Source: Phylloscopus collybita
Lineage: Eukaryota; Chordata; Aves; Passeriformes; Phylloscopidae
Length of the DNA stretch: 64,000 nt
Direction: 5' to 3'
Assembly: GCA_027886175.1 (NCBI GenBank)
Contig: JAJNNQ010000075.1
Coordinates: 84,547,001 to 84,611,000, forward strand
Shown here: one piece after another, positions 37,701 through 48,500 of the stretch
Position numbering within the stretch: position 1 is the first letter of the stretch
Layout: the number at the start of each line of letters is the position of its first letter
Made by a program: the position numbers and the translations under genes
Notes under the pieces: generated by a model
The model's input: only the letters and a program-made list of their open reading frames with translations
What the model was told of the DNA's origin: nothing
Database searches by the model: none

Positions 37701-40625
37701 ATGGCACCCTCCTACTTCATCCTGTTCCTCCTTTCATCTGCATGGAAGCCCTCACATGCAGCACGGTGTTGATGGGCTGTAGATGCTCAGCTCTGGCCCT
37801 GAGGTTACCTCAAACAGGAAGCACTTCAGTTCCTTTTGCAGGCAGGCATAGTTACTGCCTCTCCTGATAAAGAGCTGGAAGAAGGCAAGGCCAGGATTTG
37901 AGCAGGTTCAGAGAACAGGATTGTCCCATAGACCAGGCCTAAGGGTGTCCCAGACTCTCTGTGCTGACCAAGTAATTTTCTCTTTGCCTAGTTTCCCTTG
38001 TTTTGGTTCAACATGCCTGCAATCCTGAAGGGCTGGATGGACAGAGTCTTGGTCCAGGGCTTTGCTTATGATTTGTCAAAGTCTTATGATGGTGGTTTGC
38101 TCCAGGTATGTTTTTGGAATTGTTTTATGAATGTCAAGGCTTGTACCATGTTCTGTGGTTCCTTGTTCATTCTTTTCCATTGTAGTTGTTTAAAGCTCTC
38201 ACTTTACACTGCTCTGAAATAATGCTTTGGTAACATGTTGAGTCATTTTCTGTGTTGTTCACACTGTCTGGAGGGTAAGAAAACAAGGAGACTGCAGCAT
38301 TTCCTAAAGATTTAAGCGATCTCCTAGAGATCTTTATTGGCCTACCATGTGGCCTTTATCATTTATTAGCAGTATCAGAGTGCACTGTGGTAGCATACAG
38401 TTTACAAACAGTTTAAATCAATCCATTTCCTTTAACTACACTCTTCCCACCAGTACAGGACAGCTGTTATCTGTAACGACTGGCACACTAGATATCAAAG
38501 TCCTGTTTTGGGATTAGATATCAAGGGCTGGAGTTGAACTCTAAAACTTAATCAGAAATCTGAAATACTCAGAGTATGAACATCTGTTACAACTATCTAC
38601 TTTGACCCTTTTCCTCTCTGTAGCTTTTAATTTGGTAAGAGCAGTATCTCTCAGTGTCAATTCATACATTTTTAATTCCCCACAGCACTGGGAATATCCT
38701 TGGAAAATTCTGGCCCACTATCTCTGATAGATCTTACTTGGGAACAAATGCTGAATCAAAAAACAATCAATATTAGTTTCACATTTCTTTCACTGCATGT
38801 TAATCTCTGTTAGTTCTGATGTTCTTAACAATGTCAAACATTTCAGTTTCTTTAAATTTCAGAAATGGCTGTCTCGCTGACATAAATAGGCATAATCCCC
38901 AATGATCACAGCTGCATATGGAGTACAGGCTGAAGATATTTGGGATACTGCACTGGAAAAATCCTAGTTCAGTTACAGAAGCTAAAACTGAGATGAGAGA
39001 AGCTGAGCACATGGCTAATACCATAGTCACAGGAGCAGAAGAAACATGGTAGTTAAACAAGCCCAAGCTTGAAGGGGGACTTAAGCAAAAAAAAATTCTG
39101 CAGTCAGAGAGGACAGGAATAAAAATTTCCACAGTAACAGAGGGCTTTCCAGCCACAGTTTTCCAAATGTTGCAGAAGGAGGGAAAAGGATCAACCCTCC
39201 TTCACACAAGAGTGTCAGACACATAATTTGCTTTCTTTTTAACCCATCTCTGCCCAAAGCCCAGACATTCAGCCCATTGATGTAATTGTATGACATCAAT
39301 CTTTGCCTCAGAACTGCCAATCCTTGGAAAATCTGCGAAGGAAGAGGATACCCCCCTCCTCTAGAAATTCATGTTCAAAATATCTTTTGAACTATTCAGC
39401 CATTCTTCTTTAAACATCTCTAATTCAAGCACCACTTTCCTAATTCTAGGACAAATTATCCTTGTTTTCTTTCACCACGGGAGGAACCAAAGAGAAGTAT
39501 GCAATCAGAGGTGATATTCGCTATCTCCTATGGCCCATGCAGGTATAGTATATGAATATTTGCTTACTGTTTGCTTTAATTTTTTCCATTCCAGCTATTT
39601 ATAAACAAATGTTTTACTGATTATTTTATACAACATAGTAAGAAATAAAACATAGCAAGAAGTAATTAAGTTGCCTGCTCCAAGCATCTGCAGGTTATAA
39701 ACTGGGCTCTAAAATCCTGAGATTACTTCAAAAGTCCATAGAGTTTTAAAGTTGTTTTGCCCCCCTTCCTCCAGCTTGCAATCTGGGGAAAGCTTCTGCT
39801 GTCAGCTTTTCCAGTGTCTCTGGTGTTACAGGATTTCCTTTTGTTCTAGATTGCAGGATTTCTGTTCCTCGTGGTTACTCAGTTTGTAGGATGCGTGGTC
39901 TCCTCCCCACCGCAGTTACCAGCTCCTTAGCCCTGAGGAGCTGTCCAGCTTCACAGCTCACAAGTAAATGTGACAAAAACATGAAACATAACTCTAAATT
40001 CAGAAACACACAGAGGGAAAATGGCAAGCTGAACTTCCACAGCCTTCATGCAGGATCATATGGCTAAACCCAAGGCAAAAGCCATATGATCCTGCATGCA
40101 ATGGCAAAAGCCATTAAAAACCAAACCAAAACAACAATGACAAAAAAACCACATGAAAGTAGATGTGAAACACACTGCAGTCCAGGAACAATCTGAGCAG
40201 ATTCAACCTGGACAATGAACTTTAGACTGTCCCTTATCATTGCAAATTGAACAGCACACAGCATCCAAAGAGGACAGCTCTGTGTGTTTAACAGCAATTT
40301 ATTTTCCTTCTCCTCAAAAATGCATACATTTAGAGAACCTGACTGATATTGGGTCAAAGAAACAGAACAGATTTGAATCTTCCATGTTCCTCAAATAAAA
40401 GTAAAACAGTAAATATTTCCTGAGCCATTTCTTTCTTTATTTTGCATCCAGCATGGAATCATGCACTTCTGTGGTGTCAAAGTCCTTGAACCTCACATCT
40501 GTTATGCTCCAGAGAGGGTGTCTGAGGAGAAGAGGAAGGAGATGCTGACTGCCTGGACCCAGCGTCTGAAGACTCTTTGGAAGGAAGACCCCATAGCATG
40601 CTCCCCTGAGTGGTATTTCAAGTAG
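34789..40625 (+). CDS. NQO2: NQO2 copy A, six coding exons, 227 aa
   Basis: FAD-dependent quinone reductase of the NQO family. Family members are cytosolic homodimers that reduce quinones by two electrons; NQO2 prefers dihydronicotinamide riboside as donor. Coding exons: 34789-34795, 35853-36017, 36895-37025, 37992-38105, 39450-39542, 40452-40625. Phases join without a stop. The start ATG sits in a good context (G at -3 and +4). The FAD-binding start [14 protein letters not shown] and the [19 protein letters not shown] motif are intact. The metal-site His173, His177 (HGIMH) and Cys222 of human NQO2 are retained. Exon 5 has 31 codons instead of 34: the loop after TTGG reads [10 protein letters not shown], so Met154 becomes Lys and three residues are lost, while Tyr155 remains. 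Near the C-terminus it has PIACSPEW where B and C have PIDCSPEW. No AATAAA is seen within ~3 kb downstream. Intact, expression unknown. Confidence 0.93.
35853..36017 (+). CDS. NQO2: NQO2 copy A coding exon 2
   Basis: 165 bp. Acceptor CTGCCTCCAG, donor GTGAGA. Encodes the flavodoxin-like first strand and FAD-phosphate loop ([14 protein letters not shown]), ending ATRNDIV. Confidence 0.95.
36895..37025 (+). CDS. NQO2: NQO2 copy A coding exon 3
   Basis: 131 bp. Acceptor CTCCCCACAG. The donor GTCATT is weak and shared by all three copies. Encodes the [15 protein letters not shown] helix region, ending DLLIFQ. Confidence 0.95.
37992..38105 (+). CDS. NQO2: NQO2 copy A coding exon 4
   Basis: 114 bp, in phase 0 on both sides. 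Acceptor TTTGCCTAG, donor GTATGT. Encodes [19 protein letters not shown] and GFAYDLS, which includes the active-site positions 106, 126 (Tyr) and 128 (Leu). Confidence 0.95.
39450..39542 (+). CDS. NQO2: NQO2 copy A coding exon 5, shortened by 9 nt
   Basis: 93 bp against 102 bp in copy C and in human NQO2. Encodes [19 protein letters not shown]. The TTGG flavin contact is kept, position 154 is Lys and three residues between 156 and 162 are missing. Confidence 0.93.
40047..40098. repeat. Perfect 19-bp inverted repeat in intron before exon 6, copy A
   Basis: Arms at 40047-40065 (CATGCAGGATCATATGGCT) and 40080-40098 are exact reverse complements separated by 14 nt. As RNA this would form a stable hairpin. 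It is also present in B and absent from C. Confidence 0.95.
40452..40625 (+). CDS. NQO2: NQO2 copy A coding exon 6 with stop
   Basis: 174 bp including TAG at 40623-40625. Acceptor TTGCATCCAG. Contains HGIMHFCG (metal-site His173/His177) and [11 protein letters not shown] (Cys222 equivalent). Three imperfect AAGACTTCA-type repeats follow the stop. Confidence 0.95.
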   Translation, partial: HGIMHFCGVKVLEPHICYAPERVSEEKRKEMLTAWTQRLKTLWKEDPIACSPEWYFK

Positions 40626-43600
40626 TCTTCTGCAAGACTTCAGTAAGACTTCAAGCAAGACTACAGAAAGAAGATTTTTTTTTCCCTCCATTCTTTTTAA
40701 TGTTCTGTCTAAAATACCTGAACCCTAATCTCCTAATTCAAATCTATTTTAAGAATCTTGAACACTACATCTAGCAGTTTAACTGACAACATGGCATTTA
40801 TCTTCACTGATTCCCAAAGGATTCCCTTCAAGGATGGGTGCAAAACTGTTTCTGAAGTTCTCCTTGCTCACATAAACAGTGTCATCCTGCCTCCTTGTGG
40901 TTGATACACGTGTGGTATTTGATGGCAGATTACACCATTGCTGCTCGTGAAACAGTACGTGGCCAAGTTTATTTTAACACTTTCTGTACCAGTTGCCACT
41001 TTTTTTCCTTTACCAGGAATGTGTTGCCCATATCCAACTTGTCATTTAACAGCTGCTTGTCATTGGTTGTGAGAGCTCCACACTTGTGCCTTGGAGCAAC
41101 AAAACCGGATCATGGGTAGTGTTGCAAAGGGATGTACAGTTGCAAAGTGTCTTAAACAGCTGGAAAGCCTTGTGGGCAGCCTTAGGCTTTTAGACACATT
41201 TACAAAGCAATGTTAAAGCCATAACAGATACCAGAAAAGGGAAAAATATATGCAAATTTCATATATTGGTATGTGCGTGAATTGCCTTCCTTGGTAGACT
41301 ACAACTTCCATTTGTAAAGTATGCAGCTTTCTAAAATCAAAGGGGACTTTCTCTATATTGATCACACTTTGCAGAAACAAAATGGAATCCTGTTTTTTCC
41401 TGTCCTCTCCCACCAGTCATGTGTTCCAGTTTGCTCCCATATGAAGTGAAGGGCCAGGTCCAGCAGAGACATTCCCCAGGGAGCAGAGCTGCTCCAGGCT
41501 GTTGCAGATGTCTGCTGTGGGACATGTGAGCCAAAGTTTTCCGGTTCCACAAGAGTGCTGCTGTTGCAATGCTTTGGAAGCCATCAACTGTGCAGTGACA
41601 GTGGGTGCTGAGCCAAGAGTTACTGTCCTTGTCCTGATGTGCTTTCAGTGCATGCTATGCAGGGCACTGTGCTGGGCTGCACGTGTGTTCTGACACCTGC
41701 CTTTCCAAAACTTGGGAGTACTGAAGAACAGAGACTGGTCTGAGATTAGTAAGAAGAGAGAAAAGAAGTAGCAGTATTACTTTCCTAGCAGCGCTGGAAA
41801 TGTTACAGCCATTTTGAACTAAAGAATTATTGTCCTTCTAAATCACATTATGCCAAAAGTCAAATGTCACCCTGCCAAACCAGCACTGATTTCATGAGAA
41901 TGAAACTAAAATTGGGTGAGTAACTTGTAGCTGCACTTCAGGCTGGGGAGAAGGGTGTAAAGGAACATGCTTTCCACTTCCATTTAGTCTAGGGATTTGT
42001 TTTTTGTTGCTGGTGGTCCTCCTCTCCCATATATGTCTAGGCAATGCTCTGACCTTTTTCCTCTGACAGTTTTTTCCTGAAATCATGACTGTATTTCTTT
42101 TGATGTTCTTAAACGGCAGGTCAAACATGTTTGCAACTGCAGAACAAGAGGAAAACAAACAGATACCCATCTGAACTGTGTTACCACGAAGTCTCATAGC
42201 CTAGAGAAACCAAGACTGATGTCTTGCAGTAAGGTGCCTTTAATCCAGGTTTCAAAAAACCTGACATTTAAAGCCAGGTGTAGTTCATTCTGTGGTTTAA
42301 TATTGGGTTCCTGAAGCAACATCACTGAGGTGAGCTGCCTGCTTGCAGAGGAATATACTTTGTAATAGACTATTTATCAAAAGTTGGTGCTGAAGAGAGA
42401 AACAGCCAGTAACTAATACCATGCACAATGCAAATACTACTTCTTTTCTTCTCTTTTTTTTTAAAGAAAAATCCTACTGTGTTATTAGATAGCTTAAAGT
42501 CTAAAGAGGCTATATTCTGTAGAAGAGGTACAAAGAATTTAAGCTGATGCTACACTCCAAGTCAGTGCTGGATAATTGTCTCATCATTCTAAGTGTATTA
42601 AAATGCTCAGTTTCATGCAGCTTGAATACACAGGAATTCTGATATGTTTGAAAAACTCAGGAAGGAGACAAAAGACCAGCTTCTTCCCTAGGACTGCAGA
42701 GCCAAAATACCCCATAGCTGTTTCTGAATTGCCCTTGCTGAAATGAGAAGGCATTTTGTTGACACCCAACAGAGAGAATAAACCAAGACCTAGCCAGCTT
42801 GTCCACATAATAGATTGCCAAAACTGCAAATACAGTCGTACCCCAGTGAGACATACACAGCAAACGTGATTCTTCACTGGAATTCAGTAAGAATCCAAGA
42901 GCAATCCTCTCAATACACTGTATGCATACATCCTTGTGTTTCTGCCATCTGTTGCTAGGCTACAGCTCAGCATCTGTGGGAAATGTGAGGTAGTGGTCTT
43001 TTGAACTTAACTGCAGTGAAAATTTGTAGCTGCAGTCAGTCACCAACCACAGTGGCTCCCAAGGCCCTTGGAGCCTCCCATTCTGCATTCACACTGCCCA
43101 GGGGGATGCAGCCCTTCTCCACAAGCATCAGCTCTGTTGGTTGCTGCAGTTTCTCCCACCTCAGCCCTCTGAGGGCTCAGAGAAATACGAGTTTTGGTGC
43201 AGATGAGGCAAAACTAGCTAAGATCACAGCTTCTTTCTCTAAAATCAGCTCTACAGCATGTCTCCATGCCTGTTGGACAGCAGGGGGAACAATCAGACCA
43301 GATAATGCTGTACTTTTAGATTAAAGGGTAGATTACAGAAAGATTATACATAAGTATCTCCTTAGAGTTTTGCCCACTGATGATCCACCTCCCCAGAGTT
43401 CTGGACAGGGTATAGAGCCCAGCATTAAAATCCCAGCATTGTGTCATCTCCAGAGCTGAAAACCTTCTGTGTGAGAGAACACTCATCCTTGCTGGGCCAA
43501 GCAGAGTGTTAAGCCAGGGACTGCCAGAGAATGATTGTGCTCAGGTCCCTACAGAACTTGCAATTCATCAGAGAAATGGAGAGGGAAAAGTCTCTAAAGA

Positions 43601-44593
43601 GATACCTGTATACAGGAGGAGAGGAAGGAGACTTGAAAACTAAACCTTTGTTGGCAAAGCTTACTACTACAATACAGCCCTTAAAGTTAGTATCATGAAA
43701 ACAGATACAAAGCCACCTTCCCTTTACAACACAAGCTTACTGTCATTGGATTTTTAGTTAAGATTAAGGAACAGGGTAAACATTCCAGGTAGCCTTGGTC
43801 TAGCACTGTGGGGACTTGATGCTTTTTATTCATCAGTCCATACAGTTTTTCCAATGGTACCTGCAAATTTCACACACAGTAGTTTTCATCCTGGTGGAAA
43901 AAAAAAACCCAAAAACAAAAACACACACACCCAAACCAAAATAAACTACTACATGTCAAAGATGTGACCTCTAAGCACATGCAAATAGATACCAATGTCT
44001 CCCTTTCTTTGCCTAGTACATGCTGGCAAAACCACACTGAATGAGACTTAAACCATTCAAACCAAGCAATTCTTATCAATTCAGTGATCTTTCTTCCTGC
44101 CTTCAGGTCTATAAATAATCCAAAGCTCAAAATTAGAGGAACCAAACCAAAAGAAAGATCAGAAGTCAAATGTTATCAAAAGCTTCCTGTAATGTTTGGG
44201 CTTGCAGGAGAAGATCAAAACTGCATAATTGGCCTACCAGAGATACCACATCTGTATTTGCATTTGCTTTATTCACCTGACAAATATCCCAGACTCTGCA
44301 GGTTCAATAATGCTCTCCTTGTGATACATCACAGTGTGGATGGATACAAAATTGCTGCATTCAAACTCTAGTGAGCTCAGTGTGACAATCTGGCATTTGT
44401 TCCTGAGTCTCCTCTTTACAGTAGTGTGATCAGCCCTTGAATCGGGAGGGGAGCTGTCAGAGCATTAAACTCCTGTTCTGTTTCAATACCAGTTGATCCA
44501 GAATGGGTGGAAAACAGGAATGTGCTTGTCCTGCATCAGTTCCTCAAGTTCCACTGTCAATTTCAACACACGCACACACCCACACACCCAGGC
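40626..44593. other. Spacer between NQO2 copies A and B
   Basis: About 4 kb without a recognisable gene, repeated almost unchanged after copy B. Its first part is presumably the 3' UTR of copy A, but no AATAAA is seen until 43940-43945. Frames such as 43001-43324 (plus) and 43870-44169 (minus) recur in both spacers only because the whole segment is duplicated. Confidence 0.6.
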
Positions 44594-44639
44594 AAAAGAT
44601 TGCACTCAGCAATCTTTTTTTTTTCTTTTCTCTCTCTCT

Positions 44640-44671
<32 letters not shown>

Positions 44672-44672
44672 C
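44594..44672. repeat. Hairpin followed by CT/T tract
   Basis: An inverted repeat (AAAAGATTGC, 5-nt loop, GCAATCTTTT) at 44594-44618 runs into a mixed T and CT tract of about 55 nt. The T tract is the tail of the minus-strand cDNA-like segment to its right. The counterpart before copy C is longer. Confidence 0.8.
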
Positions 44673-44995
44673 TAATGTCTCGCAATTAAGGTGTTTATTC
44701 AGTTTATCCAACACTGGGCAGTTTTGGTACTCAGAGAGAAAACTTCATCTTGAAAGTGATCATCACAGCACCAAACCCACAGCCGCCCGCATCCCACCTG
44801 TCTTTCCCAAGAGACACCTTCCAGAAGGCTGGAAGGGAGGAGCCCCTGCTCCCGGCAGATGCCCGGGTGAGCCAGCACAGGGGGCAAAGCAGGCAGTGCC
44901 GTTCCTGGGAGAGCAGATAAGGGCAGATGGATGGTTTAGGAGCTCACATACTGCGTTGCTGGGAGAAATGAAGAGCAGAGACCCAGAATAAAAAC
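44673..44995 (-). pseudogene. Poly(A)-tailed, cDNA-like segment (minus strand)
   Basis: Read on the minus strand, the segment ends AATAAA (44699-44694), then 21 nt, then a long genomic A tract. This is the mark of a retroposed transcript. The body is moderately GC-rich and I cannot assign it to a gene. Its 5' limit is lost in the CpG-rich promoter of copy B, so a divergent transcript sharing that promoter and ending here is an alternative. It is present before copies B and C and not before A. Confidence 0.4.
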
Positions 44996-45004
44996 CATAC
45001 CCAG

Positions 45005-45522
45005 AGGGGATGTGGGTGTCACACGCTGCCAGAGCGGCGGGGGCGCGCCCCGGGCGGAGCGCGGCCTGGAGCGGAGCCGGAGCCGCGGGCGGCGCCGATC
45101 CCGATCCCGATCCCGCCCCCGCCGGCGCTGTCCCGGGGCCCGGCGCAGGGGGGCCGCCGGGAAGGGCCGCTCCCAGCCCCGCTGCAGACGCGTTCCGGGA
45201 CCCAAGGAGCAGGTAAGGGCAGCCCGGCTGGCGCTGGGGCAGGGGCGCCGGGGGCTGTTCCAATCCGCGTTCCAGAGCGCGGCACGGGACCGGCAGCGGC
45301 GCCATGCACCCGGCGCAGCCCCGGGCCCAGGCGGCCGGAGGAGAATTCCTGCTCCAGGGCCCGGGCCCAGAGCTGGGGGCTTCCCTCCCGCTCCGGCGGG
45401 TCGTGCTTGGCCAGTGCCCGCCTGTGTAGCCACACCACGGCACGCTTCCCGCTGAAACAGCGAATCTCCCAGCACCTGTCCCCGAGGTTTCTCACCAGCG
45501 AATCTCTCCCTCGAGTTCTCAG
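45005..45522 (+). promoter_or_regulatory. NQO2: CpG-island promoter and leader exon, NQO2 copy B
   Basis: Strongly GC- and CpG-rich, with three GATCCC hexamers, CCCGCCCCC GC-box-like sequence and a palindromic GGGGCGCGCCCC. The inferred non-coding leader exon ends at 45212 (CAG, donor GTAAGG). The next acceptor lies before 45523 (TTCTCAG). Nearly identical to the promoter of copy C, except for a small rearranged segment around 45300-45350. Long minus-strand frames here arise from high GC content. Confidence 0.7.
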
Positions 45523-45567
45523 GCAGTACCGGATTATCAGGAGAGAAGCTCCCCGGCGCTCCCAGCA

Positions 45568-45574
45568 ATGGCAG
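45568..45574 (+). CDS. NQO2: NQO2 copy B coding exon 1
   Basis: Seven coding bases at the end of the 45523-45574 exon; donor GTAAGA; ATG in good context. Confidence 0.85.
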
Positions 45575-48500
45575 GTAAGAGCAGATGCGGTGAAAACGCT
45601 GCTCGCTCCAGGGTGGGCGCTGGGCACCTCAGGGATGGGGCCTCTCTGCCGTCTTGAGTTCCGAGGTCTTACTTTTCCAAACGACCGAAATGACCTCAGT
45701 AAGTGATGCCGTGGAAAACTCCGGTCTCTCCAAACCCTGTGCCCAAGAGCCCTCAGCTCCACCGTAATGAAAACAAATCAGCGTTTTTGCAGAGTCAAAC
45801 TTAGCACCTTTGGGAGCATGTGATACATCCATTTACCGAGCTCCATTTGTTGAGATCTGGCAGGAACAGCAAAGTTGTAACTGCTCCTGAAATTCCAGAG
45901 TAAGGTATGGAGCAGGGATTTAAAGAGTTTATACACACATTGAATTTATGATACCATTTGACCTGAAAGTTTTAATAGTCTTTTCTGCATAGCTCGTGTT
46001 TCATAGACACTATGTACCCTCATCCAGAAGCTGTGCCACAAAGAAACTGAGTTCAGGAGGTGCCTGAGTTTTTGTGTTGGCAGTCAGAAAGCAAGAGCCG
46101 CATGTTTTGCAGACCCTGTCATTTTCAATAATCCCTGTATTATCTATAGATAACAAGTCCCTGGTTATCTATAAACAACTAAAGCCCCGTACAGAATCTC
46201 TCCTTTGTTTTCACTGATGAATGGTTTTTAAGAAAATTATTAAAATTGTAGGGCCTATGCTCAAATTGAACTATGCTCAATAAAACTTTGAGCACACCAT
46301 GGAGCTCTTGGAGCAGAGCCTTGTTACACGCCTCTAAGACATTCCATCCCTATACACCTGCTTGAACCCACTTTGAAAACTGTTTGAGATACACATGACA
46401 ATCTAATCTCTGAAAAAAAAAATCCTGTTGGTCTCCACAGAAGTCACTGTGATGGTGCTGAAGTGGGACAGGAGCATTTTAAATGTCTACCCCAGTGTTG
46501 TAACTTGCGCAGCACTGAAATGAAAGATCCTGAAGGGATCCCCCATGGCAGTAGGAAGGTGTTGTGACCCCTCAGAAGTTTTTTCCATGAAACTTTGGGG
46601 CAATCTGAGTTGGCATAGTTTTTTGGGTGGTAGAGGAATCAGACCAACAGAAATGTTGTCTCACGAGAAGGGGCTGGGTGGTGCTGATGTGGGGCAGTGT
46701 GATGTATTGTGGAACACCCCCTCTGTCCACTGAGTTCCACCTAGGGAAGCCCAGAGTGGCACAGAATTGCTGGGCAGGGCACATGCAGCAATCAGTGCCT
46801 CAGGAGTCACTCACTGCTGCTGAGCAGGACTCAAATGTCTGCCACTGTCACTCTGCTTTCACTGCTTTTGTGCCCTTGGGAAAAGAAACTACAGAAAGAG
46901 CAAGGAACAAGCCTCAGCTCTACAAACTGTTCTGCATCTGCCTCCTAGATTCCACATGGTCTCCTGGTTTTCTTTCTGCCTCCAGGGAAAAAGGTCCTGA
47001 TAGTCTACGCACATCAAGAGCCCAAGTCCTTCAATGGATCTTTGTTGAAGATTGCTGTGGAAGAGCTGACCAAGCAGGGCTGCAGCGTCACCGTGTCGGA
47101 TTTATACGCCATGCAGTTTGAGCCCAGAGCAACAAGAAATGACATTGTTGGTGAGAGCAGCCACAATACACCTTTTTCAGAAACCAGGGACTTGTAATCC
47201 CCCCGTCAGGTATCAGAAGGCTGAAAAAAGTCTTCCTGAAACTTTCCCCATGCTGAACAAGCCCAACTCTCAGCCTGTCTTGATAGGAGAGGAGCTCCAG
47301 CCCTCAGATCATCAAGAGATTAATGAGAAACTTATTTCAGTAAGAAGAAACTTACTCATGAGCAGAGATCTGCATTTCTAAAAGTCCACTCCTGAACATG
47401 AACTTTGTATCACGCTGAGATTTCTGACAGGAAAAACACATTAGCACGTGTCCATGATCAGTCTCCAAAGTCCATTTCTCTTGGGGAGGAAAGGCCTTCA
47501 GATACCATTCTGGGACTTCCTGCAGTTTAGTTCACGAGGCTACAACTGCCCCTGTCTTCCGCTAGGGACTGATGATCTGCTAGTGGAATCAGTGGAGCTG
47601 GCCAATACTGCTTCCCCACCCCTTGGTGAATTTCCCAGTTATGGAGGCTGGAAAGCAGCTCCATGGTGCTTGCAAGTGCACGATGGCCTCAGTAAACCCT
47701 AGGCAGAGGCAGAAGAATTAACAACACTCTGTTAAACCTTCCACCTGCATCCCCAGACTCCTGAGGCAAGCTTAGGTCCTCATATTGCACTTCCTGGCTG
47801 CTACAGGAAGGTGAAGCTTTACAACTCTGAGATCCTACATTCTTCTCCATGTTAAAATCAAGTCACTGTCAGCTGTGATGATGCTGACTATCCAACAAAG
47901 ACAAGAAAGTAGGAAAAAATGGAAAGCAATAACTCAGTTTAGAGCTGTGAAAGGCAACCTGCACTCAACCCTTATCTGGACTGATACTGGACAGGGGCAA
48001 GGAATGAGTGCTCACTTCTCCCCACAGGTCAGCTGCACAACTCAGAAGCCTTCAATTATGGTGTGGAAACCTGGGAAGCTTACAAGAGAGGAGGTTTGTC
48101 CAAAGACCTGGTTGAAGAGCAGAAGAAGGTGCAGGAAGCAGACCTGCTGATTTTTCAGGTCATTATTTTAAACAGAATTCAGTTGTGATGTTCACTTTAT
48201 CCCTAGGTAATGGCACAGTAAAAACTACAGAGCAGTAGTACAATTACCTGGGTCATTATTACAGCCAGTGCAGTACATGAGTAGCACAAGGATGCAGGTT
48301 GAAACAGCAGCCCCAGGAACTCCCCAGCACTGGGCCAAATGTGCTGATGGATGCACAAAGACATATGTGGCCATGGATGTCAGGCAGGCTGGCAGAAAGC
48401 AGAGCAGGGATTATTTTCTGGGCAAGGAGCTGGGGGCAGCCAGCAAAGTCAGGGACTTGGGCTTTCCCAAGCAGACTCTTCTCATCTGTTGCTGAGTTGC

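Larger units (their letters stand above)
35532..46654 (+). repeat. Tandem segmental duplication, unit 1 (~11.1 kb)
   Basis: Direct repeat unit: most of gene A, the spacer, and the promoter with early introns of gene B. It aligns almost base for base with the next unit; differences by eye are isolated substitutions, a few short indels and homopolymer length. Left of 35532, A and B differ much more, apart from a near-identical stretch around coding exon 1 (about 34690-34975). Confidence 0.9.

Noticed and set aside
37998..38222. 74-codon frame starting in exon 4 (also 49121-49345, 60821-61075)
   Set aside because: This is genuine exon 4 coding sequence read on into the intron; it is not a separate gene.
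43001..43324. 107-codon plus frame conserved at 54114-54437
   Set aside because: The identity reflects the recent 11.1-kb duplication of the whole spacer, not selection on a protein.
44594..44640. Hairpin plus T tract that looks like a bacterial intrinsic terminator
   Set aside because: The DNA is vertebrate. The T tract is better explained as the poly(A) tail of a minus-strand retroposed segment plus a CT microsatellite.
46627..47121. 164-codon plus frame (also 57755-58249, 35548-35988)
   Set aside because: It covers intron and exon 2 in the wrong frame. The correct reading of exon 2 is the NQO2 frame starting at 46986.
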